Source: Primulina eburnea
Taxonomy: Eukaryota > Streptophyta > Magnoliopsida > Lamiales > Gesneriaceae
Assembly (NCBI RefSeq): GCF_022965805.1
Contig: NC_133101.1
Location: 15,037,054 to 15,101,053 of the forward strand
DNA length: 64,000 nt
Direction: 5' to 3'
A program made the position numbers and the translations under genes. This document shows, piece after piece, positions 11,479 through 22,684 of the stretch. Within the stretch, counting starts at the first letter, position 1. Each line of letters starts with the position of its first letter. The notes under the pieces are model-generated. The model was not told the origin of the DNA, did no database searches, and was given only the letters and a program-made list of their open reading frames with translations.

Positions 11479-12079
11479 CTGCGCAGAAAATGTCTTTTAA
11501 ATCTTTTCGTGTTGAATCTTAAGGATTTACTATCATTAGTTCCCAAAATTATATGAAGGTTTCGTTTTGAAATTAAGCGTTTCTAGGAAAAATTGCACTT
11601 TAATCCCTCAACTTTTGAAATTTGCAAAATTGACCCCAAATTTTTCGAATTATTGCAATTAAGTCCTTATATTATTCAAAATTCTGATTTAATCCTTGAT
11701 GTTCGAGAATTGCATTATTGATCCTTAAGAATTTAGAAATTTCACTTAGGTCTCTTAAATTTCGAATATTCGCATTTAAGTCCCTTGAATTTTCGAAAAT
11801 TGCATATTGGCCCCCAATAATTCGAAATTCCCCTTTATGATTTTCTCTAATTTTGGCCCTAAAACCTTTTTATTTGGAATCATATCATCCTTCACATAAA
11901 TAAGGCACAAAATTCGAATCATTTTCTATGGTTTCTAAAATCATCACTTAAGCCCAACTAAGTAGAACATGCAACTTAATTTATTCTAGGTTGAATCTTG
12001 ATCCCAAATCCATACTAATAACCAATTTAACATTTCATGCAATAGTAAGCAATATAAAAATGTTTAATGACTAGGTTAC
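11479..12079 (-). other. Candidate spliceosomal intron between gag and pol (601 nt)
   Basis: On the minus strand the gag frame reaches ATCACA|G, followed by a donor GTAACC. The acceptor is TTTTCTGCGCAG, followed by GGAGGATC. Joining the two sides keeps the frame exactly (…TLITGR…ATYALLDSG), which is how related gypsy polyproteins run from the zinc-knuckle region into protease without a gap. Unspliced, gag runs into the intron and stops after about 18 extra residues at 12027. The interior is AT-rich, with diverged copies of a 30-40-bp unit containing TTGCANTTTAGTCCCT-like text. The alternative is an insertion that happens to end in GT/AG. Confidence 0.6.
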
Positions 12080-13241
12080 CTGTGATGAGTGTAGTGTCTG
12101 CCTCTTCCTCGGCATCCTCGACATTCATAACATAAGCTCGGGCCGTAGTAGCTGATTTCCTCTTTGGGCAGTCATTGGCTATGTGTCCCTCCTCCTTGCA
12201 GTAGAAACATTTACGAGATCTCCATTCGCATTTGCCAAGATGAGTACGGTTGCACTGTTTGCAAGGTTTCCTCTCAGTAGGCTTTGGCGCACCCTGATTC
12301 TGTGGCTTTGGTGGCACTGGCTTCTTGCCTTGACCTTGGGGCTTTTGAGGCCCTTGAGGTCTAGGAGGTCCCGTATATGGCTTCTTGTTAGGCTGATTAT
12401 TATTCTGATGCTGTTGCCTCTTACGCTGTAACTCAAAGTCAATGTCCCTCAAGGATTGCTCAGCCTGATAAGCATAGGTAACTGCTACAGCATAATCTTC
12501 AGGACGTATCATCATAAATTTATCCCGAATGGTAGGTCGTAGGCCGTCCATGAAATGTCTAAGCTTTTCTTCTGCATCCCTGGCAATAAGGGGCAGAAAA
12601 TGGCAACCCCTATCAAACTTCTTCACAAATTCAGCAACAGTGACATCTCCCTGGCGGAGAGCCATAAATTCTCTCTTTATTCGGCTCCTAGCATCCAGAG
12701 TGAAATATTTCTCATAAAACTTCGTCTTGAACTGTGCCCAAGTGAATGTGGCAAGGTCAACACCATGCTCGGCTCCTTCCCACCATAAAGAAGCGTCATC
12801 TCTAAACAGATAGGTGGTACATCTCACTCGGTCCGCATCTCCCATATCAAGATAGCGAAAATGTACCTCAAGTGAATGAATCCAACCCTCTGCAGCAAAA
12901 GGATCGGTGGTGCCGGAAAATTCCTTCGGCCCTAACCTCCGGAACTGCTCATAGATATCCTGATGTGGCCTAGGTGGCTGCTGCTGCTGCATCTACTGTA
13001 ACTACTGCTGCTGTAACTGCTGCTCGAAGAGACGAGTCATGCCCTCTAATGCACGAGTAGCAGGATCCCCAGGTGGGGGTGGTGGTGGTGGTGGTGCATT
13101 TCCTTGACTGTTCCCTCTACGATTAACACTATTCTCGGCTTGATTCTCATGAACGGGTGCACGTCTAGGAGGCATTATATCTGAATGTTTTCCAAATTCT
13201 AACGTAACCAACATGCATTTAAATCTAAGTTCTCTAATCAT
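12080..13241 (-). pseudogene. Gypsy gag (capsid and zinc knuckle) with two premature stops
   Basis: Gag packages the element RNA. The likely start is the Met of MPPRRAPVHENQAEN (about 13174), followed by a Pro-rich run. Two TAG codons (13002-13004 and 12993-12995) fall in a Gln-rich tract; both look like CAG to TAG changes, and the frame is otherwise continuous. The retrotransposon gag core is clear (FRRLGPKEFSGTTDP, WIHSLEVHFRYL, LWWEGAEH), followed by a basic Pro/Gln linker and a CCHC knuckle CFYCKEEGHIANDC near 12163-12204. The coding part ends at the candidate intron. Confidence 0.85.
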
Positions 13242-13442
13242 GTGACAAATCCTAACTCAATTAGCAATTTAAGCATGCATAGCAAAAATACTCAAAAGCT
13301 AATAAACATGTAGCATAATCATGATATCCATAACGTCATACAGGTAAGAACACACTGAATCACATAAAGCTTGAAAAACTTACAATGGAAGCTTGACGTC
13401 TGATCTTCCCGGCGCTGATGGTGGCACAACCCTTTACAGGAC

Positions 13443-13460
13443 CTTTGCTCTGATACCAAC
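13443..13460 (-). other. Primer binding site, tRNA-iMet type
   Basis: On the minus strand this reads GTTGGTATCAGAGCAAAG, next to the 5' LTR. TGGTATCAGAGC is the standard complement of the initiator methionine tRNA 3' end. Confidence 0.85.
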
Positions 13461-14137
13461 TGAAACGTCCTGTCCTTTTTATTGCTTTAAAAGTACTAGA
13501 ATTTTTTTTAATTCGGCCAACTCAAAAACCCGTAAAAATATTTTTATAAAATATTTTGCCCTTTTTAAATAAAACCTCAATCACTAGTATTTTCAAAATT
13601 CAAGTGAAATAATCATAAAGCAAAATCGTCTACTGGTTTACCAAATCTATAAAGCAATAATTTGAAAAGTATAGCCCATACTAAACCTCTCAAAAATCTC
13701 TCAAAAACATAAGTAAATAGTCTTAAAATCAGTAAATGAAATCATAAAGCATAATGCGGAAAATATAGTGCTGGTCCTCGGGTTGTGTGCGCCTTCAGTC
13801 CAGTCAAATCACTCATCAAGTCCTCCCTCAATACCACTTGCATCCATCACACCTAGTGAGTCTAAAGACTCAACACACCATAATCTTTATAACGAGTAAT
13901 ACAGTCAACATATAACGGTGAAAAATACTTGTACTTAAAATATCGTTTTCATGAAGATGCATAAACATAAACATTTTCATGGTGCATAAAACTTTAAACA
14001 TAAACATTTTCATGACATGCATAAATAAATCCTTAACTTTTCCTCAACATGACATGAACATTTAACATGATCATAAACATTTTCCTTTATCTTTAGTTGA
14101 ATTCAGATCGTTAATTGTGACTTTCCTCAACATGACA

Positions 14138-16859
14138 TGAAACGTCTACGCATTTAAAATGCGGAAATAAATTTTTTTTTTAAGAAACATTTAAATAAAT
14201 CCATGCAAACAATCCTTCTTAAAATCATCGTTTGAAAATAAGCATCAACATTTACCAATAAAATGAAGCGGAGTAAAATCTTAACATCTACTGTAAAATA
14301 AAACAGAGTGAAAAATAATCATATCATCTCAAAAATCATAAATCTTGATGTGCGGAAAAATCATAGGTCCTCGGGTCGTGTCGCCCACCAGTCCCGCTTA
14401 CTCAGAGTCCAGCACCTCCAGTCACTCACCTGCATCACACACGCCTAGTGAGTCTAAAGACTCAACACACCTGCACCGTTAATAGCAAATACATATACGT
14501 AGCACACAACAGTGAAAAATATCATACTCAACATACCTTTCATGAACTTTAAAAACGTAACATAATCGTGTCGTATAAAATCATGACGTGTCAAAACAGC
14601 TCATCGTTAATCATCTTTCATCGTTCATCGTTCATCTTTCATCGTTTATCGTTTATCATTTCCTTTGGTGAATTCAGTTCATTAGAGGTGACTATCGTAC
14701 ATCATCATTTACGATGGATCTATCATACATAGAATCGCGGTACCGGGCGGCTGTCGGACATCAGTGACAGGATTACCATCCACTGTTCCTAGGCCTCATC
14801 ATCATCATCATCATCATAATTTACATATACATCTTAAACATTTACATATATTTCGATAGCCACAACTAGTTCTCATCATTTAAAACATTACCATTTTCAT
14901 CACTTATAAAAATCATGAATAAATGCAATTTTTCTTAAATCCAAGCATGCGACGTATATCTTCATAAAATCTTAAAATCGTGATCATGATGCATAAACAT
15001 TTAAAATATCATAAATTTGTGCTCGGGGCGCTGCCAGGACCAAAATCTCACCCCGGGTGCAAAATGACCATTTTGCCCCTGGGAATCCAAAAATTTCCGT
15101 TTTACCCCTGGACCTCTAAAATTGACCCGAAGGCTCACCAAACTCCTTAAAATATCCCAAAACATTATTAAAAGCTTCCCTAGACGTAAATTCGAGCCTA
15201 AAACAAAACTTAATCGATTCATTTTAAAACTTGGACTGGGGTCCCGATTTTAATCCGAATCGACTCGAAACACAACCAAATTTTTCCTTACTTTTTAACA
15301 CATCTTACACACACTATAAAGCTCCTAAAACTTCCACCTCAGCCCCTAAAACTAACGGCCGATGAACCAGCAAGTCGTTGGACTCTAATTTCCCCCAACA
15401 AGACACGTAAACCATCATTCACCCCTCTAAACCTTTGTGCTGGCCCTTCTCCACCGAAAACATCCCTCAACCTTTTACCATATCTTTAAAATACTAAAAG
15501 GTCCCTAATACTATAATACAGCCTCGACAATCTTCGGCTGCAACCTCTAAAATGGAACAAAACTCTCGACTCATCTATTCTATATTCACCTTACAACACA
15601 TGGCCCCCAATCTCATGCACCTTTCGGTCCCCTCTAATCCCACCACCTGTCCAACCTTTAAATCTCCTCCTTAAGACCATAAGGACCTCCTAAACTAAGC
15701 CAAACCAAAGAGAAATGCGGCTGCAATAAATCATACGTAAATCCCGATCACTATCCCAAACGAGAAAGCCCTTCACTCCTACACTTCTCGGCCCTCTCTC
15801 AAATCTGTCCAAACTTTGTGCCACCTTCACAACTTTGCTCTACCCTCCTGTTTGTTCCCTTAACTTCAATAAAACAGCGGTCCCTTGCACAAATCCAGAA
15901 AACGTGAGTGGTGCTCGTAGAGATGCATGGAACAAGGCAAAACCAATAAATCCTCATGTACAGTTGCTGGATCGAGAATTTCATGAATGGACAAGCTTAT
16001 AACAACATATATATAACGTGTATGATGCATAAAGGATGATACAATGCGTGCCTTAGACGATTGAGGAGCAAGAACGAGAGGTAGGAGGCGCCGGGAGAAG
16101 CTTTGCTGCAAGAAACTTTGACAGCCGAATTCTTTCTTGGAGAGGTGCTACAAAAACCGAGAGAATATGTCTGAAAGGTGGGTGTCGGCTGATAGGGAGT
16201 GGTAAGTGATTAGGTTTAGGGTTAGGTGATAATTAAGTAATATTTAAATAGCTAAAAAAAATCGACTAATGGGCATTAACTTGATAATTAAAAGTTTAAA
16301 AGGATTTTAAACCCAACAAGCTTAAAAGTAGTCCCATTAATTTCAAACGCACTCCTGAAAAAATATTTCGTGTTGAAAAGATTTTGAGAATATTAGCCGA
16401 ACCATTAAAAAGTTCCCCAATTCGATAAAATTTGCGTACCGATGAAAATAAAATCTTACGGGTAAAAACACCCAAAAATTCTCATTTTTGTAAAATACAC
16501 TTAAAAACTCTTTAAATTAATTTATAAAAATAAATCGTGTAATAAAATAATTTTCCTGAAATTTCTTCGTTCTCCGATCCTCGTTCGAATATGAAATGCA
16601 CCTAGAAACCCTAATGCATGAACTTTTAAAATTTCATTAGTTAAATCCTATTATGCATGAATTATGCATAAAATGCATAAAAATAATTAAGCACATAATT
16701 TAAACTAAATTGCATGAAATTTAAATAAATCATGAATTATATTAAAAACACAAATTAACGAAGTAAACATACGTTTAATGCTTTAAAAAAATATCAAAGA
16801 AATTTAATAACTTGCATGCATATGGTTCACGTGAGCCTTCAAATTTTCGGGACGTTACA
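14138..16859. mobile_element. Solo LTR of a related gypsy family (2,722 bp)
   Basis: Begins TGAAACGTCTACG, ends CGGGACGTTACA and is flanked by TGACA at 14133-14137 and 16860-16864. No coding domain is present. It shares short blocks with the host LTR (for example CCTAGTGAGTCTAAAGACTC and GGTCCTCGGGT), so the families are related. It contains a short CAT/ATC microsatellite near 14796-14817. A solo LTR arises by recombination between the two LTRs of a full element. Confidence 0.88.
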
Positions 16860-18639
16860 TGACATGACATGACGATGGATCCATCTACATAAAACCACAG
16901 TACTGGGCGGCGGGGACATCAGCGACACTTTCACCGGTCAACTGAGCCTTGGCCTAACATGATCGAATAGAAATACGATCGTCGGGGCTCCCTCTGGGGC
17001 CTTTTCCCATAAATGGGCTCCCTCTGGGGCCTTCTCCCCTCACGATATTCACATTCTTCCTCAAACCTCATAACCTCATATTCCCAATAATGAAAACACG
17101 ATCGTCGGGCTCCCACTTGGACCATAACCCTCACGACGTCGCCATTATTAACGAATTAGTCACAATCACTTCACTTCCTTCAACATTTTTCATTCACATC
17201 ACTTTATAAAAATCGTGAATAATATTTACATTTTCATTTGGAAACCAAGCATGCAACATGTATTTTAAACGTGTTTTTAAAACCGTAAAATCCCTTAGAC
17301 ATTTAAAAATCATACTTAAATCATGGGAAATTCATAAACATGTAAAAATAATAATATTTTCATAAAAACAGCATTTCGGGCACTGCCACGACCTTTACTA
17401 ATTTCCCGGTGTAAAAAGATCGTTTTACCCCTGGACTCGACATTTTTCGTTTTCGACTTTTTTCGTGATTTCATGACTCTAACATGTCTCAAATAATTAT
17501 TTAAGCTTACATGAATTTTTTCGTAATTTATTTGGCTTAAATGTTAGACTTTTTCATTTATCTTTATTTAATTGTTTTAACGGTGTTTTAATCCCGAAAA
17601 ATACCAAACTTTAATATAAAATTCCTAAATTCTAAATTTAGTCTTTTTATATTGTTTTAGCCCTTATGGACCACGACTCGACCCCTGTGAGCCGTTTTCC
17701 AATTTTTCTTTGTTTTAAAAACCCTATTTGACACCTAATTTTCATCCCCGAGCCAACTCTCGATTTTCACGAGTTACCCCCAAACAATATCGAGCCAAAA
17801 CTTGCCCAACATGCCAAAGTACCCTACTGGACTCTAAGTTCACCAAGACTTCCCCCCAAAACCCGAAAACAAGCTGCCCCAAGAAGCACCTATTCTGGCC
17901 GAGAGTTGTGAGGTGTGTGGACTCCTTGTTTGCTGTGTTAGGGACCCTAGCCAACGACTCTAGCCGTGAACCAGTGTGTTTTGCACCCCCTAAGGACCCT
18001 AATGAACCACCCTGGCCAGCCCGTGCCCCATGCATCGAGCCCCTGGCCCCTGCAGCCGAGCGAAGACACCCACAACTGCTATCCTATTTTCTCGGGTAGA
18101 GTCCTAGCTTGGCTAGGACTCTTTCCCGACCCTTAGTGTGAGTCCTAGCATGGCTAGGACTCCCTCCATGACTCACTCAAGGCCTTGGCTAGCCCATGGA
18201 ACCAGCCAACCTGAGCCCCAACCCCTGCACCACAGAAAACCCCATCCCCTTGACAGCAGAATTCGGTTTCTGCATGTTCTTGTTTCCTTTCTTTCTTTCT
18301 TTCTTGGTTTCAGTCGATTCATGTGTGGTGTGTGGGACTCCAAAACACGTGTAATACTTACCTATACATGCCTAGACCTCATGGCAGCCCCTTGGTATAA
18401 CAAAAACGTGTATCATGTCATGCAACAAGAGATACATAAATCATGACAAAAAAGAGAAACGAAGACAGCAACTTTCGGTTTTCATGATTTATAACCAAAA
18501 CCTATTGAACAAAAAAACATATTATGACATGATGGATGAGAAAAGGAGATTAAGGTGTGCATTTGCGTGTTATACGCTCGAATAATCGTTGGCGATGAAG
18601 AACGCACTACAAGAAAATCTTAATTCAACAACACATCAA

Positions 18640-19450
18640 AGACAACAGTTTTTTATAAAAACCGTTGTGTTTTGTCTTTTAACAACGGATTCAAGAAAAA
18701 CCGTTGTCGTAGACTCAAAAAACCCGCTCAACGACAACGGTTCTTAAAAACTGTTGTCATTGATATGTCTACGACAACGGTTTTTAAAAACCGTTGTCTA
18801 TTAGCGTGTTTTTTTGGTCTAAGACAACGGTTTTTAATAACCGTTGTCTAATAGCGTGTTTTTTTTGGGCTACGACAACGGTTTTTAGTAACTGTTGTCT
18901 ATTAGCTTGTTTTTTTTGGGCTACGACAACGGTTTTTAAAAACCGTTGTCTATTAGCGTGTCTTTTTAGGCCTACGACAACGGTTTTTAAAAACCGTTGT
19001 CTATTAGCTTGTTTTTTTGTTGGCCTACGACAACGGTTTTAAAAACCGTTGTCTATTATTGTGTTTTTTTGGGCAACGACAACGGTTTTTAAAAACTGTT
19101 GTCTATTAGCGGTTTTTTTCGAGCTACGACAACGGTTTTTAGAAACCGTTATCGATTAGCGTGTCCTTTTTGGCCTACGACAACGGTTTTTAAAAACTGT
19201 TGTCATTTAGCTTGTTTTTTTGTTGGTCTACGAAAACGGTTTTAACGACAACGGTTTTTAAAAACCGTTGTCTATTAGTGGTTTTTTTTCGAGCTACGAC
19301 AACGGTTTTTAAAAACCATTGTCGTAAAATTTTTTTAAAATAATTTGTAGTATTATAATACACTACAACGGTTTTTAAAAACCGTTGTCGTAGAACGTTT
19401 ACGACAACGGTTTCATGAACCGTTGTCTATTAGCGTGTATTTTTGGACAA
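18640..19450. repeat. Tandem array of short palindromes in CACTA subterminal zone
   Basis: About a dozen units of roughly 55-65 bp. Each holds an up to 24-bp palindrome (ACAACGG arm, TTTTTAAAAA centre, CCGTTGT arm) followed by a spacer like CTATTAGCGTGTTTTTTTGG. Subterminal repeats of CACTA elements are usual transposase-binding sites. Several units carry single changes. Confidence 0.85.
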
Positions 19451-19797
19451 TCGACAACGGTTTTAGAAAACACAACGTTAATTAGCGACGGTTTTAGAAC
19501 AAAACACAATGTTAATTAGCGACGGTTATATATATACCGTTGGTAAATTCATATTAGCGACGGTTTAAACTATAACCGTTGCTACTATTTGCGACAGTAA
19601 CATGTACAACCGTCGCTATAGCGATTGTATTAAAGCTCCCGTCGCTAACATTAGCGACCGTTAAGAAAAAAACCGTCGCAAATTTCAAAAATTCGATCCC
19701 GCCTCTTTCTCCCTCCATTTTCTTCCACCACTCTCTATAAATACATACAAATTCACTCCATTTTCTTCCACTTCACTTCACCAAACTTAAAATTTTT

Positions 19798-19990
19798 CTT
19801 ATTTACACGATTTTACAACTTCATAACACTTAAAATTTTTATCTCTTACACAATTTTATCACTTCACAACATTTAAAATTTTTATATCTTACACGATTTT
19901 TTTACCATTTAAAAACAATTAAAATTTTATCTTTTACACGATTTTATCACTTCACGACACTTAAATTTTTAATCTATTATAAGATTGTAC
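19798..19990. repeat. Short tandem repeat in the CACTA middle (unit about 45 bp)
   Basis: About four diverged copies of a unit built from TTACACGATTTTATCACTTCA, ACACTTAAAATTTTTAT and similar text, directly downstream of the TATA-like sequence and a CT-rich leader. Confidence 0.6.
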
Positions 19991-21183
19991 CAATTCACAA
20001 CACAGATTTATAAAATTCTTAAATTTTTTTTTTATTTTACCTAAAATATTAGTGACGGACTTATAAACCGTCGCAAAATAGCGACAATTTAGCCACATGA
20101 ATACTGTCGCTACATTTAGCGACGGGTTGCGGACGATTTCTGTCGCAATTCTACTTTGCGACGGTTATTACAAACCGTCGCAAAATGCAAATACGACTAC
20201 GGTTTTCATTTGCGACGGTTTTCGATACCGTCGCAAATTTTAATAGAATTTTTATACCACGATGCAAAACCGATGTAGTTGGTAGAAAAGACAACGGTTT
20301 TAAACCCTTGCAAAATCGTTGTCGTTGGTAGAAAATACAACGGTTTAACACCGTTGCAAAACTGTTGTCGTTGGTAGAAAAGACAACGGTTTAAAACCGT
20401 TGTCGTTGAAGACACTTTCAACAACACCCTCAGTTACAACAGTCGAAAATGGCCTACTACAACGGATTTTATCCGTTGTCGTTTGGCGTTTTTGTTGTAG
20501 TGACGGGAGACGACTTTGGCTTGTGCTTGCTGTTGGACCCTTCGAAACAATCCTCAAAGTGATATGGTGTGTATTTCCGTGAGTTTAAGGGAGAGGGGTG
20601 GGGAATTTTCAGAAATAAAAACTAGGTGGCCGATGGATTTGTATCTAGCATAGGGTTTTGTGATCAATTTACTACTTTTTATACTAATTTATTTGCTAAG
20701 TAGGCTTTAGGCCTATTAAGCCACAAAATTCTAGCCCATTAGCTCTAATTAGGATTAATAAAATTTTAACCAAAGTTTTGATTAATTAAACATGTGAATT
20801 TATTAGCCGGGTTGCCAAAACGTTCATATTTTAGTTGCAAAACCAACACCAATAAAATTTGCGCCCTGGCGTATAAAATCACCTCAAAAACCATTAATTT
20901 CACAAAAATATTAAAAAGCATCGACCATCTTTTAAATAATTAAAAATAATTATCTAATAAAAATATTTTACGTTTTCTTCAGCCCTCGGTCCCCGTTCCT
21001 CGATCGTCGCTTGAATATTCCTAAAATACCATTTTATGCATGATGACAATAAAGATCTCCTTTAGCATATAAACAAATATGTCACATAATTAATTAGCAA
21101 TTAAAATCAATTAATTACTCATTTTTCATTATTTCCAAGGTCGCATGCAGTTGGATTACGTCGTCTTAATTTTGGACCTTACA

Positions 21184-21188
21184 AGTCA
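21184..21188. repeat. Target-site duplication AGTCA, right copy
   Basis: Matches 4965-4969 and marks the outer right end of the gypsy element. Confidence 0.9.
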
Positions 21189-22111
21189 GAATCTTTCAGT
21201 TGTAGATCAAGACAAGTTCTTTCTAGTGGATTCCAGCTACGCACAACGGTACAAAGCATTTGTCCAGTCAAAAGACAATAATGTACGTTGCATCAGAGTA
21301 TTAAAGACAAAGTTTCAGAAGGGTAGTCGAAAAATCGAGACAAAGAATCCAAAAAACGAATTCAAGATGCAATAGATACAATAAATGAGGCTCAATGTAC
21401 GATCAGTTTCATGCCTATATAAAGAGGAGATTAGTGAAGACAAAAAAGAGAGAGAGACCAACACAACCCTAGAAAAAAAAGGACAAGCTAAATGCTTCTC
21501 AGCTTTCAAGAAGCAAATCAGCCTAGAGGGACACTTAAACGTGTTATCAGCTTAGTTTAGAAGCTCATTTCCCTCAATGTGTGAGAACATCCTTGTTCAG
21601 TTCTCACACACATACTTTCTCACCACCACCCAAATACAGTGTTGCACACTTGCACATGTAGTCTTTGACACATAGACGTTGAAGAAGTGTTGGCTCGAAG
21701 GTGCTGTCTTTAGTCTAGGATAGGAGTTCAGTTAGGCAGTAGGTAAGTCTTAAGATGAGTGAGTTTGTACAAGTAGTTGAGTAAATCAAAGTCTTCTAGT
21801 GAATCCTACCTGAAGTGGTAGAAGGGGTGACGTAGGAGCAGTTGAAATTTCCAAACTTCCATAAACATATCTTGTGTATTTAATTGATTAACTGTTGCTT
21901 TCAAACTGTTTGGATCAACAAGAGTATCTGTCAGTTCAGTTGCACCATAACTGAACTGATGAATTCAAAAACTGATCTATTTTTTTTCAATTATTCAGTT
22001 TACATAAGTTAAATCATTTTCAAATATAACAGATTTTTTCACGAAGAATTACTTCGAGTATTTTCCGCTTGGTCTTAAAACCAAACTCGATTTAATTCAT
22101 CGGTGTTAACA
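21189..22111 (+). repeat. SIRE-type copia 3' LTR, right piece
   Basis: Continues the LTR broken at 4964. It has a promoter-like GCCTATATAAAGAGG near 21413 and a GA-rich leader after it. The end is placed at TGTTAACA (22111), by analogy with TGATGTTAACA near the LTR start, and is uncertain by some tens of bases. Confidence 0.5.
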
Positions 22112-22684
22112 TTCTTAGAACACGAGCTATTGCAGCTAATTGTAGAATATTATGTTCGAAGCATCCGAAAGATGCTCAAAAAATGATCCTTCAGCCACCC
22201 TTCACTCAACACTTTACGTAGTGTTGTTCTTGAGTATCGTCAACATTAATCAACAACACGGTAATTATGTGAATCAATCACATAAACTCTTCACATGAAA
22301 ATCTTCGATACTGAACTTGTGTGTGTTCAGAAAAACTCCAGCAGCTGCGCCTATGCAAAAGTGATCTCTCTTTTTCATGGAATATTTAGTACATATATAT
22401 CTCCATATCTTGATTTAATTATCTTTCCATAAAACAAATCCTACAAACCTGGAAACAAGAGTTTATAAGGAATAAGACTCTATTCAAATCAAAGATATTA
22501 TATCTTAGGGATAAATATCAAAAACAAAAAATATAAGATAAATACCAAGATTAAATTATCTAGGAAAAAATCCCATTACTAGATCCAGTCAAATTAGTCC
22601 AGAATTGCAAAACTTTAAGTTTAATAATTCCATATTATATAAAAGAACAAAATCAATTAGGAATACAATATTCCTTTCAAACTC
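22112..22684 (-). repeat. Diverged copia LTR-like fragment
   Basis: Word-level similarity to 23640-24190 and 59460-60100: CTTCAGCCA, ACACGTAA/ACAACACG blocks, AGAGTTTATAAGGAAT/AGAGTTTTATTAGAAAT, ATATTATATCTTAG. No gene is seen. Boundaries are approximate. Confidence 0.4.

Larger units (their letters stand above)
18605..20502. mobile_element. Non-autonomous CACTA element (1,898 bp)
   Basis: Ends are CACTACAAGAAAA and TTTTTGTTGTAGTG, inverted copies of about 13 bp, with a 3-bp duplication ACG on each side (18602-18604, 20503-20505). The empty site is seen in the left LTR near 7390 (GAAGAACGGGAGACG). No transposase is encoded. The inside is symmetrical: ACAACGG/CCGTTGT palindromes, then TAGCGACGG/CCGTCGCTA motifs, a ~350-bp middle with a TATA-like CTCTATAAATA near 19733, then the two motif zones in reverse order. 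Long open frames across the arrays (such as 18794-19042) are by-products of the repeat. Confidence 0.9.
4970..21183 (-). mobile_element. Ty3-gypsy retrotransposon, Tekay/Del-type chromovirus, with two nested insertions
   Basis: The element reads on the minus strand. Order by plus coordinates: 3' LTR 4970-8072, purine tract, integrase with chromodomain, RNase H/RT/protease, candidate intron, gag, primer binding site, 5' LTR 13461-21183. TSD AGTCA on both sides. Subtracting the solo LTR and the CACTA element (with one TSD each), the right LTR is about 3,095 bp against 3,103 for the left, and the two are very similar by eye, so insertion was fairly recent. Long LTRs, the gag type and the C-terminal chromodomain point to Tekay/Del. 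It can no longer make its proteins: two stops in gag, a frameshift in pol and a lost zinc-ligand Cys in integrase. Confidence 0.92.
13461..21183 (-). repeat. Right (5') LTR of the gypsy element, carrying two insertions
   Basis: Starts TGAAACGTCC and ends GGACCTTACA at 21183. LTR sequence occupies 13461-14137, 16865-18604 and 20506-21183; the rest is a solo LTR (with TSD TGACA) and a CACTA element (with TSD ACG). Both insertions post-date the gypsy insertion, because the left LTR is uninterrupted at the same points (near 5657 and 7393). Confidence 0.92.

Noticed and set aside
11479..12079. Gap between gag and pol as a simple transposon insertion
   Set aside because: No inverted ends or target duplication are seen, and removal from GT to AG restores the frame exactly; kept as a candidate intron.
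18794..19042. Open frame encoding a repeated FWATTTVF-type peptide
   Set aside because: It is a by-product of the tandem palindrome unit having a length near a multiple of three; similar frames appear on the other strand and in the other CACTA fragments (56014-56208, 58352-58570).
18640..19450. Regularly spaced short repeats resembling a CRISPR array
   Set aside because: The spacers are nearly identical to each other, the repeats are themselves perfect palindromes, and the block lies inside CACTA ends in plant DNA.
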